From positions 126,011-190,010 of the forward strand of contig JAFEEG010000014.1 in assembly GCA_018241225.1 (NCBI GenBank): a DNA stretch of 64,000 nt. Direction: 5' to 3'. Positions 53,000 to 61,524 of this stretch are shown piece after piece. The number at the start of each line of letters is the position of its first letter. The first letter of the stretch is position 1. The notes beneath the pieces were generated by a model, which was given only the letters and a program-made list of their open reading frames with translations, did no database searches and was not told where the DNA came from. Position numbers and translations under genes: made by a program. Origin of the DNA: Pseudomonadota bacterium (lineage in GTDB: Bacteria > Pseudomonadota > Gammaproteobacteria > Burkholderiales > Burkholderiaceae_C).

Positions 53000-54666
53000 T
53001 GTTGATTTCCATGGAATCCTGACCCGGCGGGGGTGCGGATAAAAACTTGGACTGGTTTTATGCCGCAAGTCCAAGGCTCTCCCGGTATTCGATGGGGCTG
53101 AGTGAGCCAAGCGAGATCTTGATCCGCTTTTCGTTGTACCAGCGGATGTAGGAATCAATGGCTTCAACGAACTGCTCAATGGTCGTGGCCTGCCAGTCCC
53201 GAGGATAGAAAAACTCCGTTTTCAGCCTACCGAAGAAGCCTTCACAGGCTGCGTTGTCAGGTGAGCACGCCTTGCGTGACATAGAGCGAGTGAGATTTGC
53301 TTCGCTCATTCTTGATAGCCAGCCTGGCCAGCGGTAGTGGCCACCGCGATCGGAGTGGACCACAGGCCGATCGATGGTTTGTGCCACCGTCTCGATGGCA
53401 GCATCCAGCATCGTGTTAACCAGCTCAGCGTCTGGGCTGGTTCCAATGGTCCAGCTCACTACCATCCCATCGAAGCAATCGATGATCGGTGACAGGTAGA
53501 CCTTGCCCGCAGGAATCTGGAACTCTGTGATGTCAGTGAGCCACTTCTCATTCGGCGCCGCGGCCTGGAAGTCGCGATTGATGAGGTTCTCGGGCGCTGG
53601 ACTGATCTCGCCAAGGTAGGACGCGTATCTGCGCCGCTTGGGCTTTGCAACAACCAGGCTTTCCTGTTTCATCAGCCGCTGCACGACCTTCTCAGAGATG
53701 GGGACTCGCTGCCTGGCCAGCGACGCCTGCAACCTGCGGTAGCCGTAGCAGCGATGATTCGACTCGAAAATCGCGGTGATGGCTTGCCGAACCGCGTGGT
53801 ACTTGTCGCCCACAGCTGCACGGGCTCGATGGTAGAAGTACGAACTACGCGCAAGACCCAACTTGGCAAGGAGCTCTGGCACGCCATAGTGCTCCCTGAG
53901 GGCGTCAATCAGCAATGTCTTCTCCCGGTTGGTCAGGAGTTGCAGATCGACGCCCAGGCCTTTTTTTAGCAGTTCGTTGGCCTTGTTCAAGAGGTCCCGC
54001 TCAAGCTGCAGTTGCCTGACCTCGCGCCGCAGCGACTCAAGCTGGCGCTCGAGTTCCGCCTGCTCTGGCGCCGGCGCGGATTGATTGGTCTGTTTCATGG
54101 ATGCGGGTGCCTCACGTCCCAGAAGCTGATTCTTCCAGTTGTACAACGTCGGCCGGCACACACCTAGTTTCTCGGCCACAGCCTGCGCGCTTTGCTGCCG
54201 AGTGCAAAGCTCCATGACTCCCGCTTGTTTCAAGGCCTCGGGGTACCTTCGTTGACCAACACTGCCAGCGACTGCCTTCCGGCTCTCAGGAAGGGCCTCG
54301 CGAACCCACGCGGTCAGGGTCCCCCGGCTCGGGTAGCCCAACGCCCTCATCGTGGCAGCAATGCATCGATCGTGGGACACGTAGTGCTGGACAGCCGCAT
54401 CCTTCTGAGCCTGCGAGAACTTGGGCGTCCGGCCTGCATAGCGCACCGGTAGGTCGAGGCACTGCTGATACTCGAGGTACCAGCCCTTTAAAGAATTCTT
54501 GGTGGGGTACCCCAGCTGACGGATGGTTGGTCTGACGCGTTTGCCGAGCTTGATGTAGAGCTCGACCGCTCGAATTCTGTCTTCGTATGAATACATGAAC
54601 TACCTTCCTAGTAGTCCAAGTTTTCGTCCGCACCCCCAGTGGGTCACTTCTGGATGGAAATCAACA
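53000..54666 (-). mobile_element. IS3-family insertion sequence, 1,667 bp, GCG target duplication
   Basis: Both ends begin TGTTGATTTCCAT (inverted), and the inverted repeats align over 54 bp at about 43 positions (53000-53053 and 54613-54666), with a second conserved block GGGGGTGCGGA and AAAACTTGGACT. GCG flanks both sides (52997-52999, 54667-54669). TG...CA ends and a 3-bp duplication fit IS3. It sits a few bases after the stop codon of a YdeI-like gene. Confidence 0.88.
53058..54596 (-). CDS. IS3-family transposase, single 512-residue frame
   Basis: Uninterrupted transposase. The N-terminal half carries helix-turn-helix units (RAVELYIKLGKRVRPTIRQL; AVAEKLGVCRPTLYNW) and a leucine-zipper-like stretch (ELERQLESLRREVRQLQLER). 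The rve DDE domain has Asp in WLTDITEF, Asp in VVHSDRGGHY and Glu in ACEGFFGRLKTE. IS3 elements normally split this into orfA and orfB with a frameshift; here it is one frame, so expression needs no recoding. Confidence 0.92.
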   Translation of the reverse strand: MYSYEDRIRAVELYIKLGKRVRPTIRQLGYPTKNSLKGWYLEYQQCLDLPVRYAGRTPKFSQAQKDAAVQHYVSHDRCIAATMRALGYPSRGTLTAWVREALPESRKAVAGSVGQRRYPEALKQAGVMELCTRQQSAQAVAEKLGVCRPTLYNWKNQLLGREAPASMKQTNQSAPAPEQAELERQLESLRREVRQLQLERDLLNKANELLKKGLGVDLQLLTNREKTLLIDALREHYGVPELLAKLGLARSSYFYHRARAAVGDKYHAVRQAITAIFESNHRCYGYRRLQASLARQRVPISEKVVQRLMKQESLVVAKPKRRRYASYLGEISPAPENLINRDFQAAAPNEKWLTDITEFQIPAGKVYLSPIIDCFDGMVVSWTIGTSPDAELVNTMLDAAIETVAQTIDRPVVHSDRGGHYRWPGWLSRMSEANLTRSMSRKACSPDNAACEGFFGRLKTEFFYPRDWQATTIEQFVEAIDSYIRWYNEKRIKISLGSLSPIEYRESLGLAA

Positions 54667-54674
54667 GCGAAGGG

Positions 54675-55124
54675 TCAGGCAGCACCTACCTGCAGGTCGC
54701 TCACGAGCTTGTCGATGCGGCGCTGCCGCGTCTGGACAGACTTGGCGTCCTCGATCGCAGCGACGTGCTTGCGCTTGAGCCCAAATGGCAAACCGTCGAA
54801 GGCGGCCCTGGCGCGCTTGTTTTTCTTCAAGGCCTCGCAGAGGTCCGCCGGCTCCCGCACTGTTCTGGGCTCCTCGTCGAGCTCGATCAACACTTCGACG
54901 AGATTGCCCTCAGCGATACTGCTTGCCTGTCGATTGGCCGCGCTGATGCCCACCAGGCACTTGCCATCCTTCAAGGCGATTCTGCTGCGCCATCTGTGGC
55001 CGTTGATGGAGACGGCAACCGGTGGTCGCGCGCCCGCGCCGAACGACTCGATGCCATCCTTCGGGACCTCTACGGCCGTTGCGTTGCCCGAAGGGACGAC
55101 CTTTGCCTGGAATCTGAAGTTCAT
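54675..55124 (-). CDS. DUF1905 / YdeI-OmpD-associated family protein
   Basis: A 149-residue protein: a DUF1905 beta-barrel part (MNFRFQAKVVPSGNATAVEV, PVAVSINGHRWRSRIALKDG) and a C-terminal OmdA/YdeI-type helical segment (LKKNKRARAAFDGLPFGLKR, RQRRIDKLVSDLQ). The ATG at 55124 is chosen because the domain begins there. The IS3 element lies just past its stop, leaving the frame intact. The family has been loosely linked to peptide or bacteriocin tolerance; function uncertain. Confidence 0.82.
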   Translation of the reverse strand: MNFRFQAKVVPSGNATAVEVPKDGIESFGAGARPPVAVSINGHRWRSRIALKDGKCLVGISAANRQASSIAEGNLVEVLIELDEEPRTVREPADLCEALKKNKRARAAFDGLPFGLKRKHVAAIEDAKSVQTRQRRIDKLVSDLQVGAA

Positions 55125-55235
55125 GCAACTGGAGATCGATCTGGTCCAACAAGTGAAGCAACGCCGCGGTCGCTGCTCCTGCTGCGGCGCATTGTGGCCC
55201 CTAGGAACCATTCAACCGCCTTGGCTCTAACTCGC

Positions 55236-55481
55236 ATGGACAGCCTGCAGACACTGGAATCGCTCGGGATCTCGCTCCCGAGCCCGGCCTACATCCTTGG
55301 CGCCGTCCTGTTCGGCCTCATCGGAATCGCGGCCTACCGCTACGGCAAGCGGGCCGGCCGTCCGCGGACCAAGTGGCTGGGCGTCGCCCTGATGCTCTAT
55401 CCCTACGCGATTGCACAAACCTGGCTGCTCTACGTCGTGGGCGTGGCACTTTGCGTGGGCGTCTTCATCGACCGCCACTGA
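55236..55481 (+). CDS. Small two-span membrane protein
   Basis: An 81-residue protein with two hydrophobic segments (AYILGAVLFGLIGIAAYRYG and VALMLYPYAIAQTWLLYVVG) separated by a basic loop (KRAGRPRTKW). No ribosome site is obvious. It resembles small conserved inner-membrane proteins of unknown function. Confidence 0.7.
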   Translation: MDSLQTLESLGISLPSPAYILGAVLFGLIGIAAYRYGKRAGRPRTKWLGVALMLYPYAIAQTWLLYVVGVALCVGVFIDRH

Positions 55482-55488
55482 ATCGCAA

Positions 55489-55818
55489 CTAGCCCCCTCG
55501 AAAGAAGGCTTCGCCGTGATCGCCGGCACGCGTTGCCGAGTCGATGATCTCCCGCCATGACTTGCCGGCCGCCCGAAGGTCGTCGACGCTGGGGCCCATC
55601 TCGTTGCCGTAGCGCTCCATCGTCCGGGCCACGATGCGGGCCAGAACCGGGCCAGGCGTGAGACCGCGATAGGTTTTCTTGAGGGCGTCCCGCTGCGCCA
55701 CCACCCAGCGGGCTACCTCCTCTTCCGACTCACCTGCATCGAGCTTCGACGCCGCTGCCTTCGACAGATCGGCAACGGCTCGCTCGTACATCGCGCGCAC
55801 GGAAGACTGCTTTGACAT
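55489..55818 (-). CDS. Hypothetical helical protein, 109 residues
   Basis: A soluble, charged, helical protein (MYERAVADLSKAAASKLDAG; SEEEVARWVVAQRDALKK). It follows the zinc-ribbon membrane protein gene by 7 bp in the same direction, so they are probably cotranscribed. No family is recognised. Confidence 0.6.
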   Translation of the reverse strand: MSKQSSVRAMYERAVADLSKAAASKLDAGESEEEVARWVVAQRDALKKTYRGLTPGPVLARIVARTMERYGNEMGPSVDDLRAAGKSWREIIDSATRAGDHGEAFFRGG

Positions 55819-55825
55819 TCGCGCC

Positions 55826-56188
55826 CTAGCTGAACAGCAAGAGCAGCAAGCCGATCACTTCCACGAACCAGTTCGCCGCTCGCGCGCTTTTCGCGCTGTC
55901 CTGCGATATCGGAAACATCTCCGCGCGCGACCAGGCGAAGGCGTTGAATGCAATTGCAGCGCCGAGTCCGAACAGGGCGATCACCCACCAGGCGCCCATT
56001 GCCGCGCCCACGACCGCGCCGATGACGAACGCCAGGAGATTGCCGACACAGATGCCGTTCGACGTGCTGGAAATGACATGCGACAGACCGCCGCAATGCT
56101 CGCAAGTCGCTGGCGATCCGCGTGACGACCAGCGCTTGGCCCAGCCGGTAGTGCCGAGTTGCTTGCAGGTGGGGCAGAGGTGTTTCAC
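55826..56188 (-). CDS. Zinc-ribbon membrane protein
   Basis: A 120-residue protein from GTG 56188. CPTC and CEHC near the N-terminus form a zinc ribbon; three hydrophobic segments follow (LLAFVIGAVVGAAMGAWWVI, FGLGAAIAFNAFAW and a C-terminal IGLLLLLF). The upstream Arg/Gly-rich codons in the open frame overlap the next gene and are not used. Function unknown. Confidence 0.62.
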   Translation of the reverse strand: MKHLCPTCKQLGTTGWAKRWSSRGSPATCEHCGGLSHVISSTSNGICVGNLLAFVIGAVVGAAMGAWWVIALFGLGAAIAFNAFAWSRAEMFPISQDSAKSARAANWFVEVIGLLLLLFS

Positions 56189-56205
56189 GCGGCCAGCATA
56201 GCCCT

Positions 56206-56826
56206 TCAATGCGCCTGCGCAGCGGCCGGAATCTCCGACGCCATCCCCTGGAGCAACGACAGCAGCCCAGCCACCGTGGGCAAGGTATCGAACGGGCCGC
56301 CGCTCCACACATAGCGCACCACCCCGCCGCGGTCGACCGCCACGACCAACTGCGACGGCTGGAAGCTGCCCATGCGCAGGGCCGGAACCGGCGCAGGCGA
56401 TTTCTCGCCGTTCACCAGCAGGTCGTGCGCCACCATGGCCGACGAGGTCACCCAGTTCTCCGCCATCGCGCCCAGGCTCTGCTTCTCCAGGCCCACGCCG
56501 TAGGCTTCATGCACCTGCCGATCCGCATCGCACAGGTAAGGCGTGGCCAGGTGGTAGTTGCGGAAGTAGGCGTCGGCCTCTTTCTGGGTGTTGTGGGTGA
56601 TCTGCAGGACCTCGGCGTCCAGCGCCACGAAGTCCGCATAGGACTGGCTGAGGCGCGCCATGTTGCGACGGCAGAAGGGGCAGAACAGGCCCTTGGAAAA
56701 CCACAGCAGCGGCGTCTTGCTGCCCAGGTAGTCTGACAAGCCGACCTTGCCGCCACCCGCTGCGGGTAGCCGGAAATCGGGGGCCGACTCGCCGACGCTC
56801 GGATGAGGGTGCATGGTCTGTTCCAT
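56206..56826 (-). CDS. Peroxiredoxin-like AhpC/TSA-family protein
   Basis: A 206-residue thioredoxin-fold protein. APDFRLPAAGGGKVGLSDYL leads to the active site LFCPFCRRNMARLSQ; the CPFC pair replaces the single peroxidatic Cys of classic AhpC, so it may act as a thiol oxidoreductase. There is no signal peptide. The start could also be the ATG at 56814. Confidence 0.85.
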   Translation of the reverse strand: MEQTMHPHPSVGESAPDFRLPAAGGGKVGLSDYLGSKTPLLWFSKGLFCPFCRRNMARLSQSYADFVALDAEVLQITHNTQKEADAYFRNYHLATPYLCDADRQVHEAYGVGLEKQSLGAMAENWVTSSAMVAHDLLVNGEKSPAPVPALRMGSFQPSQLVVAVDRGGVVRYVWSGGPFDTLPTVAGLLSLLQGMASEIPAAAQAH

Positions 56827-56896
56827 GGTGTGGCTCGAGGAAGCGCGCGCACCATGATGTACGAAGCCAGCCGCAGCGGCAAGCCAGGCCGCAGCT

Positions 56897-57262
56897 TCAG
56901 TTGCAGTGGATGAATTGCCCCCGGGTCTGGCACAGCCTTCCATCCGGGCTGATCAGCCGCGAGCCGTTGCCGCCCGTGCTGTCGTAGCGCTTGCCCTGGC
57001 TGTCCCAGCAGCCGCCGGCGTTGCAGTTGCCCAGCGGCTGCGGTGCCGGTGCCGATCGCGAGGCGGCGGGAGGCGGCGGCGCCAGTTCCTGCTGGCGCGC
57101 ACGTTCCCGTTCGGCCGCCCTTCCAAAGTTGTCGTTGTTGTTGTTGCCGGCCGCAGCAGGGCCGATCTGGACCGGCGGCACCACGATCGGCGGAGCCTGG
57201 GCACGGGCTTCGGCGGCGGCAATGAGTGCCACGGCCAGGAAGGCGACAAGTGATCGGGTCAT
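56897..57262 (-). CDS. Small secreted protein of unknown function
   Basis: A 121-residue protein with signal peptide MTRSLVAFLAVALIAAAEARA, a low-complexity Asn/Pro/Arg middle (AAAGNNNNDNFGRAAERERA) and a Cys-containing C-terminal part (NCNAGGCWDSQGKRYD, LCQTRGQFIHCN) with four Cys, probably two disulfides. It is divergent from the BKACE operon. Confidence 0.7.
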   Translation of the reverse strand: MTRSLVAFLAVALIAAAEARAQAPPIVVPPVQIGPAAAGNNNNDNFGRAAERERARQQELAPPPPAASRSAPAPQPLGNCNAGGCWDSQGKRYDSTGGNGSRLISPDGRLCQTRGQFIHCN

Positions 57263-57321
57263 GACCCGTATTCGACGCCCGCGCGCGCCGGAGGTTCACT
57301 GCCCAAGCCCCCGGCGCCAAT

Positions 57322-57358
57322 GTCCCCGAATGGCAAGAACACGTCCCCAAAAGGCAAG
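57322..57358 (+). promoter_or_regulatory. 21-bp-phased direct repeat before the BKACE operon
   Basis: GTCCCC-N4-GGCAAG occurs twice (57322-57337 and 57343-57358), exactly 21 bp apart. A possible -10 (GATACT, 57379-57384) lies 20 bp after the second copy, so that copy abuts or overlaps the -35 region. Two direct half-sites on one helix face at -35 are typical of AraC-family activators; an AraC gene lies at 62,351. Confidence 0.62.
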
Positions 57359-57430
57359 TTCGGGCGCAAGCTGCGCCAGATACTGAATGCACGCAACTCA
57401 AGCAAGCATCCACCGGAGACACCACGCGCC

Positions 57431-58366
57431 ATGGCCGCACCGCAAAGCAAAGTCATCGTGACCTGCGCCATCACTGGCGGGATTCACACGCCCACCATGT
57501 CGCCGCACCTGCCCATCACCGCCCAGGAGATTGCGCAGGAGGCGATTTCCGCCGCGCAGGCCGGCGCATCCATCGTCCACCTGCATGCGCGCAAGCCCGA
57601 GAACGGCCAGCCCTCGCAGGACCCTGCCCTGTTCCAGGCCTTCCTGCCGAGCATTGCCGAAGCTTCGGACGTGGTGATCAACCTCACCACCGGTGGTGCG
57701 CCCAACATGCTGGTGGAAGAGCGGCTGCAGCCCGCACTGCAACTCAAGCCCGAGGTCGCCTCGCTGAACATGGGCTCGATGAACTTCGGCCTGTACCCCA
57801 TGCTGGGCCGCCACAAGGAGTTCAAGTACGACTGGGAGCGTCCCTACCTCGAAGGCTCGGAAGACCGGGTGTTTCGCAACACCTTCAAGGAGATCCGCTA
57901 CATCCTCGAATCGTGCGCCGGCAACGGCACGCGCTTCGAAATCGAGTGCTACGACACCAGCCACCTCTACACCGCTGCGCACTTCATCGACCGCGGCATC
58001 CTCAAGCCGCCCTTCTTCATCCAGTCGGTGTTCGGCCTGCTGGGCGGCATCGGCACGCACCCTGACGACGTGATGCACATGCGCCGCACGGCCGAGCGCC
58101 TGTTCGGCAAGGACTACTACTGGTCGGTGCTGGGCGCCGGGCGCAGCCAACTGCCCCTGGCCTCCATGGCCGCATCGATGGGCGGCAACGTGCGCGTGGG
58201 ACTGGAGGACTCGCTGTGGCTCGGTCCTGGCGAGCTTGCAACGAGCAACGCGCAGCAGGTACAGCGCATCGTCGCGATCCTCAAGTCGCTCAACCTGGAA
58301 GTGGCAACGCCGGACGAAACGCGCGACATGTTGCAGCTCAAGGGCCGGGGCGCCGTGGGGTTCTGA
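57431..58366 (+). CDS. Beta-keto acid cleavage enzyme (BKACE/DUF849), first copy
   Basis: A 311-residue TIM-barrel enzyme of the 3-keto-5-aminohexanoate cleavage family, which condenses a beta-keto acid with acetyl-CoA and splits it into a CoA ester and acetoacetate. Zn ligands His50 and His52 lie in VHLHARKPENGQPSQD, preceded by ITGGIHTPT; EIECYDTSHLYTA supplies further active-site residues. The ATG at 57431 starts at the conserved strand VIVTCAITG. It is first in an operon with a Bug protein 40 bp downstream. The specific beta-keto acid is unknown. Confidence 0.92.
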   Translation: MAAPQSKVIVTCAITGGIHTPTMSPHLPITAQEIAQEAISAAQAGASIVHLHARKPENGQPSQDPALFQAFLPSIAEASDVVINLTTGGAPNMLVEERLQPALQLKPEVASLNMGSMNFGLYPMLGRHKEFKYDWERPYLEGSEDRVFRNTFKEIRYILESCAGNGTRFEIECYDTSHLYTAAHFIDRGILKPPFFIQSVFGLLGGIGTHPDDVMHMRRTAERLFGKDYYWSVLGAGRSQLPLASMAASMGGNVRVGLEDSLWLGPGELATSNAQQVQRIVAILKSLNLEVATPDETRDMLQLKGRGAVGF

Positions 58367-58406
58367 GCGCACGCACCCGAACAAGACAACGATCTGGAGA
58401 CAAGAC

Positions 58407-59387
58407 ATGACGATGAGACTGACGAGATTCGCGCGCGCCGCCGCGATGCTGATCGGATGCTCGATGGCGTTCAGCGCCTGGGCGCTGGGCGACAACAGCA
58501 GGCCCTTGAAGGTGATCGTTCCGGCACCGCCGGGCGGCTCATCGGACATTGCCGCACGCGTGATCGGGCAGCAGATTTCCGAGGACATCGGCAGGCCCGT
58601 CATCATCGAGAACCGGGCCGGCGCCACCGGCTCCATCGGCCTGGCCGCCATGCTCAAGGCCGAGCCCGATGGCGACACCATCGCCTTCGGGCCGAGCAAC
58701 ATGCTGGTGGAAGCGCCGCAGGTGATGAAAGTGCCCTACGACCCGCTCAAGGACATCACCACCATCGGCCGCGTGGCCTTCACCAGCTATGTGCTGGTGA
58801 CCGGGGCCAGCTATCCGGCCAAGGACTTCCAGGGCCTGGTCGCGCAGCTGAAGTCGCACAAGGGCAAGACCTCCTTTGCCAGCTACGGCACCGGCACGGT
58901 GTCGCAGTACTCGGGGCTGATCTTCAGCAACGGCGCCGACCTGGGCATGCAGCACGTGGGCTACCTCGGCTCCCCGCCCGCGCTGCAGGACGTGATCGGT
59001 GGACGCGTGGACATCATGTTCGACGGCATGGTCACCTCCCTGCCCCTGATCAAGGGCGACAAGCTGCGCGCCTATGCGGTGGCCGGCAAGACCCGCTCCA
59101 AGTACCTGCCCGAGGTGCCGACCATGACCGAGCTGGGTTACCCCGACATCCAGTTCCAGGGCCAGATGTGCTTCTACGGCTCCAGCAAGCTGCCGGCGGA
59201 CGTGCTGCAGAAGCTGCAGGCGGCCGTCAAGAAGGCGGCCAGCGCGCCGGCGGTGCAGCAGCGGCTGCTCGACGTGGGCCTGGAGCCCGACGTGAGCGTC
59301 GATTCCGCCGCGTTGCTGGCCGAGAACAAGCAACTGTTCCAGCGCAACGCCGGCATCGTGAAGAAGTTCGACATCCAGTCGAACTGA
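58407..59387 (+). CDS. Bug/TctC-family periplasmic solute-binding protein
   Basis: A 326-residue exported protein (MTMRLTRFARAAAMLIGCSM...AWA signal). LKVIVPAPPGGSSDIAAR and IIENRAGATGSIGLAAM are family landmarks. GGAG precedes the ATG. It lies between two BKACE genes and presumably binds a substrate or precursor of the pathway. Confidence 0.92.
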   Translation: MTMRLTRFARAAAMLIGCSMAFSAWALGDNSRPLKVIVPAPPGGSSDIAARVIGQQISEDIGRPVIIENRAGATGSIGLAAMLKAEPDGDTIAFGPSNMLVEAPQVMKVPYDPLKDITTIGRVAFTSYVLVTGASYPAKDFQGLVAQLKSHKGKTSFASYGTGTVSQYSGLIFSNGADLGMQHVGYLGSPPALQDVIGGRVDIMFDGMVTSLPLIKGDKLRAYAVAGKTRSKYLPEVPTMTELGYPDIQFQGQMCFYGSSKLPADVLQKLQAAVKKAASAPAVQQRLLDVGLEPDVSVDSAALLAENKQLFQRNAGIVKKFDIQSN

Positions 59388-59443
59388 GCGGCATCACCTG
59401 CTTTCCTCCAACACCCCCACGCACACATCAGAGGACCATCCAA

Positions 59444-60517
59444 ATGAACTTCCTTGACGGACACCTGTACCCCGAGAACCAGCAACCCCTGGTCATCACC
59501 GCCGCGCCCTATGCACCGGGCTGGATTCCCTCGGATTTTCCGGAAGACATTCCAATCACCATGGAAGAGCAGATCCAGAAGGCGGTGGACTGCCACGAGG
59601 CCGGCGCCACCGTGCTGCACCTGCATGTGCGCGAAGCCGACGGCAAGGGCAGCAAGCGGTTGTCGATGTTCAACGAGCTGATCGCCGGGGTGCGCGCCCG
59701 TGTTCCCGAGATGATCATCCAGGTGGGCGGCTCCATCAGCTTCGCGCCCGAAGGCGAAGAAGGCGAGGCCAAGTGGCTGAGCGACGACACGCGCCACATG
59801 CTGGCCGAGCTGACGCCCGCCCCCGACCAGGTGACGGTGACCGTGAACACCACGCAGATGAACGTGACCGAGCACGCCGGCATCGACGACTTCCGTGGCG
59901 TCTCGCGAGGCTTTCCGCACCTGTACTCCACCTACAAGGACATGATCGTCCCCTCGAACCCCAGCTTCGTGGAAGAGCACATCCGGCGCCTGACGGCCGC
60001 GGGCATCCAGAGCGAGTTCCAGGTCTACAACATCAACAGCTTCGAGACCATCGAGCGCATGATCCGCCGCGGCGTCTACAAGGGCCCGCTGGTGATGAAC
60101 TGGGTGGCCATCAGCGGCGGCATGGACCAGGCCAACATCTACAACCTGGCCAACATGCTGCGCGCCGTTCCCGACGGCGCGGTGGTCACGGTGGAGAGCT
60201 CGGTGCTCAACGTGCTGCCCATCAACATGATCGGCATCGCCCTGGGCCTGCACGTGCGCTGCGGCATCGAGGACGTGCTGTGGAACCAGCAGCGCACCGG
60301 CAAGATGAGCTCGGTCGAGCAGATCAAGCAGCTGGTGCGCATCGCGGGCGAGTTCGGCCGCCCCATCGCCACCGCCCAGCAGGCACGCGAGATCATGAAG
60401 ATCGGCGTGTTCTACGACTCGGTGGAAGAAACGCTGGCGGAAAACGGCTTTGCGCCCAACCGCAATGGCGGCAACCAGGGCTTCCTGCGCAAGCCCGACA
60501 TGGCACTGGGGCAGTAA
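59444..60517 (+). CDS. Beta-keto acid cleavage enzyme (BKACE/DUF849), second copy
   Basis: A 357-residue member clearly different from the first copy and longer at both ends. Zn ligands His59 and His61 lie in VLHLHVREADGKGSKR; APYAPGWIPSDFPEDIPIT is at the N-terminus and HVRCGIEDVLWNQQ near the C-terminus. The ATG at 59444 follows GAGGA. Two BKACEs in one operon imply either two successive cleavages or a heteromer. Confidence 0.92.
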   Translation: MNFLDGHLYPENQQPLVITAAPYAPGWIPSDFPEDIPITMEEQIQKAVDCHEAGATVLHLHVREADGKGSKRLSMFNELIAGVRARVPEMIIQVGGSISFAPEGEEGEAKWLSDDTRHMLAELTPAPDQVTVTVNTTQMNVTEHAGIDDFRGVSRGFPHLYSTYKDMIVPSNPSFVEEHIRRLTAAGIQSEFQVYNINSFETIERMIRRGVYKGPLVMNWVAISGGMDQANIYNLANMLRAVPDGAVVTVESSVLNVLPINMIGIALGLHVRCGIEDVLWNQQRTGKMSSVEQIKQLVRIAGEFGRPIATAQQAREIMKIGVFYDSVEETLAENGFAPNRNGGNQGFLRKPDMALGQ

Positions 60518-60520
60518 GCC

Positions 60521-61516
60521 ATGGCCGCGTCTCTCACGCGCAGGGAACTGGTGCTGGGCACCGCCGCATCGCTGGCTTGCAGCCTGGCCGGTGCGCAAGG
60601 TGCCGCCGCCAAGGCCTGGCCATCGCGGCCGGTCAAGGTCATCGTACCCGGCGGCGCGGGCGGTGTGCTGGACGTGCTGGCCCGCCAGCTCTACAACCGG
60701 CTGCAGGAAACGCTGGGCCAGCCCTTCGTGGTGGAAAACCGCCCCGGCGCCAACGGCCTGCTCGGCTCCACGGCCGTGAAGACCGCCGCACCCGACGGCT
60801 ACACCATCCTGCACAGCACCGCGTCGTCGATGGTGATGGCCGAGGCGCTGAATCCGGACCTGCCGGTGAAGACGCTGCGCGACCTGGAGCCGGTGGCGCT
60901 GTCCTCGGTGGGCGGCGTGCTGCTGGCCGTGCACCCTTCGGTGCCTGCCAGGACCCTGCCCGAGCTGGTCGATCTCATCCGGCGCGAACCGAAGAAGTAT
61001 TCGTCCTTCGGCAGCTGGGGCATCGGCTCCAACGGCCACCTGACCATGGAGTGGATCAAACAGCGCGCGGGTCTTTCCATCGAGCACGTACCCTACAAGA
61101 CGGCGCCCGGCCTGCTGACCGACATCGTCGGCGGCGTGATTCCCATCGGCTGGATCGACGTGGCATCGCCGCTGGGCTTCATTGCGCAGGGCAAGCTGCG
61201 CCCCATTGCATTGACCGGCACGGTGCGCAGCCCCAAGCTGCCCGATGTGAAGGTGTTGTCCGAGCAGGGCTACCCATTCACTCCCGCGGGCTGGCAAGGC
61301 ATCTTCGCGCCCAAGGGCACGCCGGCGGAGATCGTGCAGCGCCTGCACGACGCCATCAACCACGAGCAGGTGGAGCCGGCGTTCAAGGAGTCGCTGCTGC
61401 AGGCCAACGTGCCGCCCGCACAAGCCGTATCGCGCGAGGTGTTCGTGCAGACAATCACGAACGACCTGGCGACCTGGCGCAAGGTGGTGGTGGACGGCAA
61501 CATCAAGCCGGAGTAG
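60521..61516 (+). CDS. Bug/TctC-family periplasmic solute-binding protein
   Basis: A 331-residue exported protein with signal MAASLTRRELVLGTAASLAC...AGA including an RR pair. VKVIVPGGAGGVLDVLARQL and VVENRPGANGLLGSTAV identify the family. It starts 3 bp after the second BKACE gene. It is the second Bug of this operon and differs from the first, suggesting a different ligand or stereoisomer. Confidence 0.92.
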   Translation: MAASLTRRELVLGTAASLACSLAGAQGAAAKAWPSRPVKVIVPGGAGGVLDVLARQLYNRLQETLGQPFVVENRPGANGLLGSTAVKTAAPDGYTILHSTASSMVMAEALNPDLPVKTLRDLEPVALSSVGGVLLAVHPSVPARTLPELVDLIRREPKKYSSFGSWGIGSNGHLTMEWIKQRAGLSIEHVPYKTAPGLLTDIVGGVIPIGWIDVASPLGFIAQGKLRPIALTGTVRSPKLPDVKVLSEQGYPFTPAGWQGIFAPKGTPAEIVQRLHDAINHEQVEPAFKESLLQANVPPAQAVSREVFVQTITNDLATWRKVVVDGNIKPE

Positions 61517-61524
61517 CGCAGCGC

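Noticed and set aside
53058..54596. Disrupted host gene under the IS3 element
   Set aside because: The element lies between the terminator of the candidate RNA and the YdeI-like stop codon, so no reading frame is broken.
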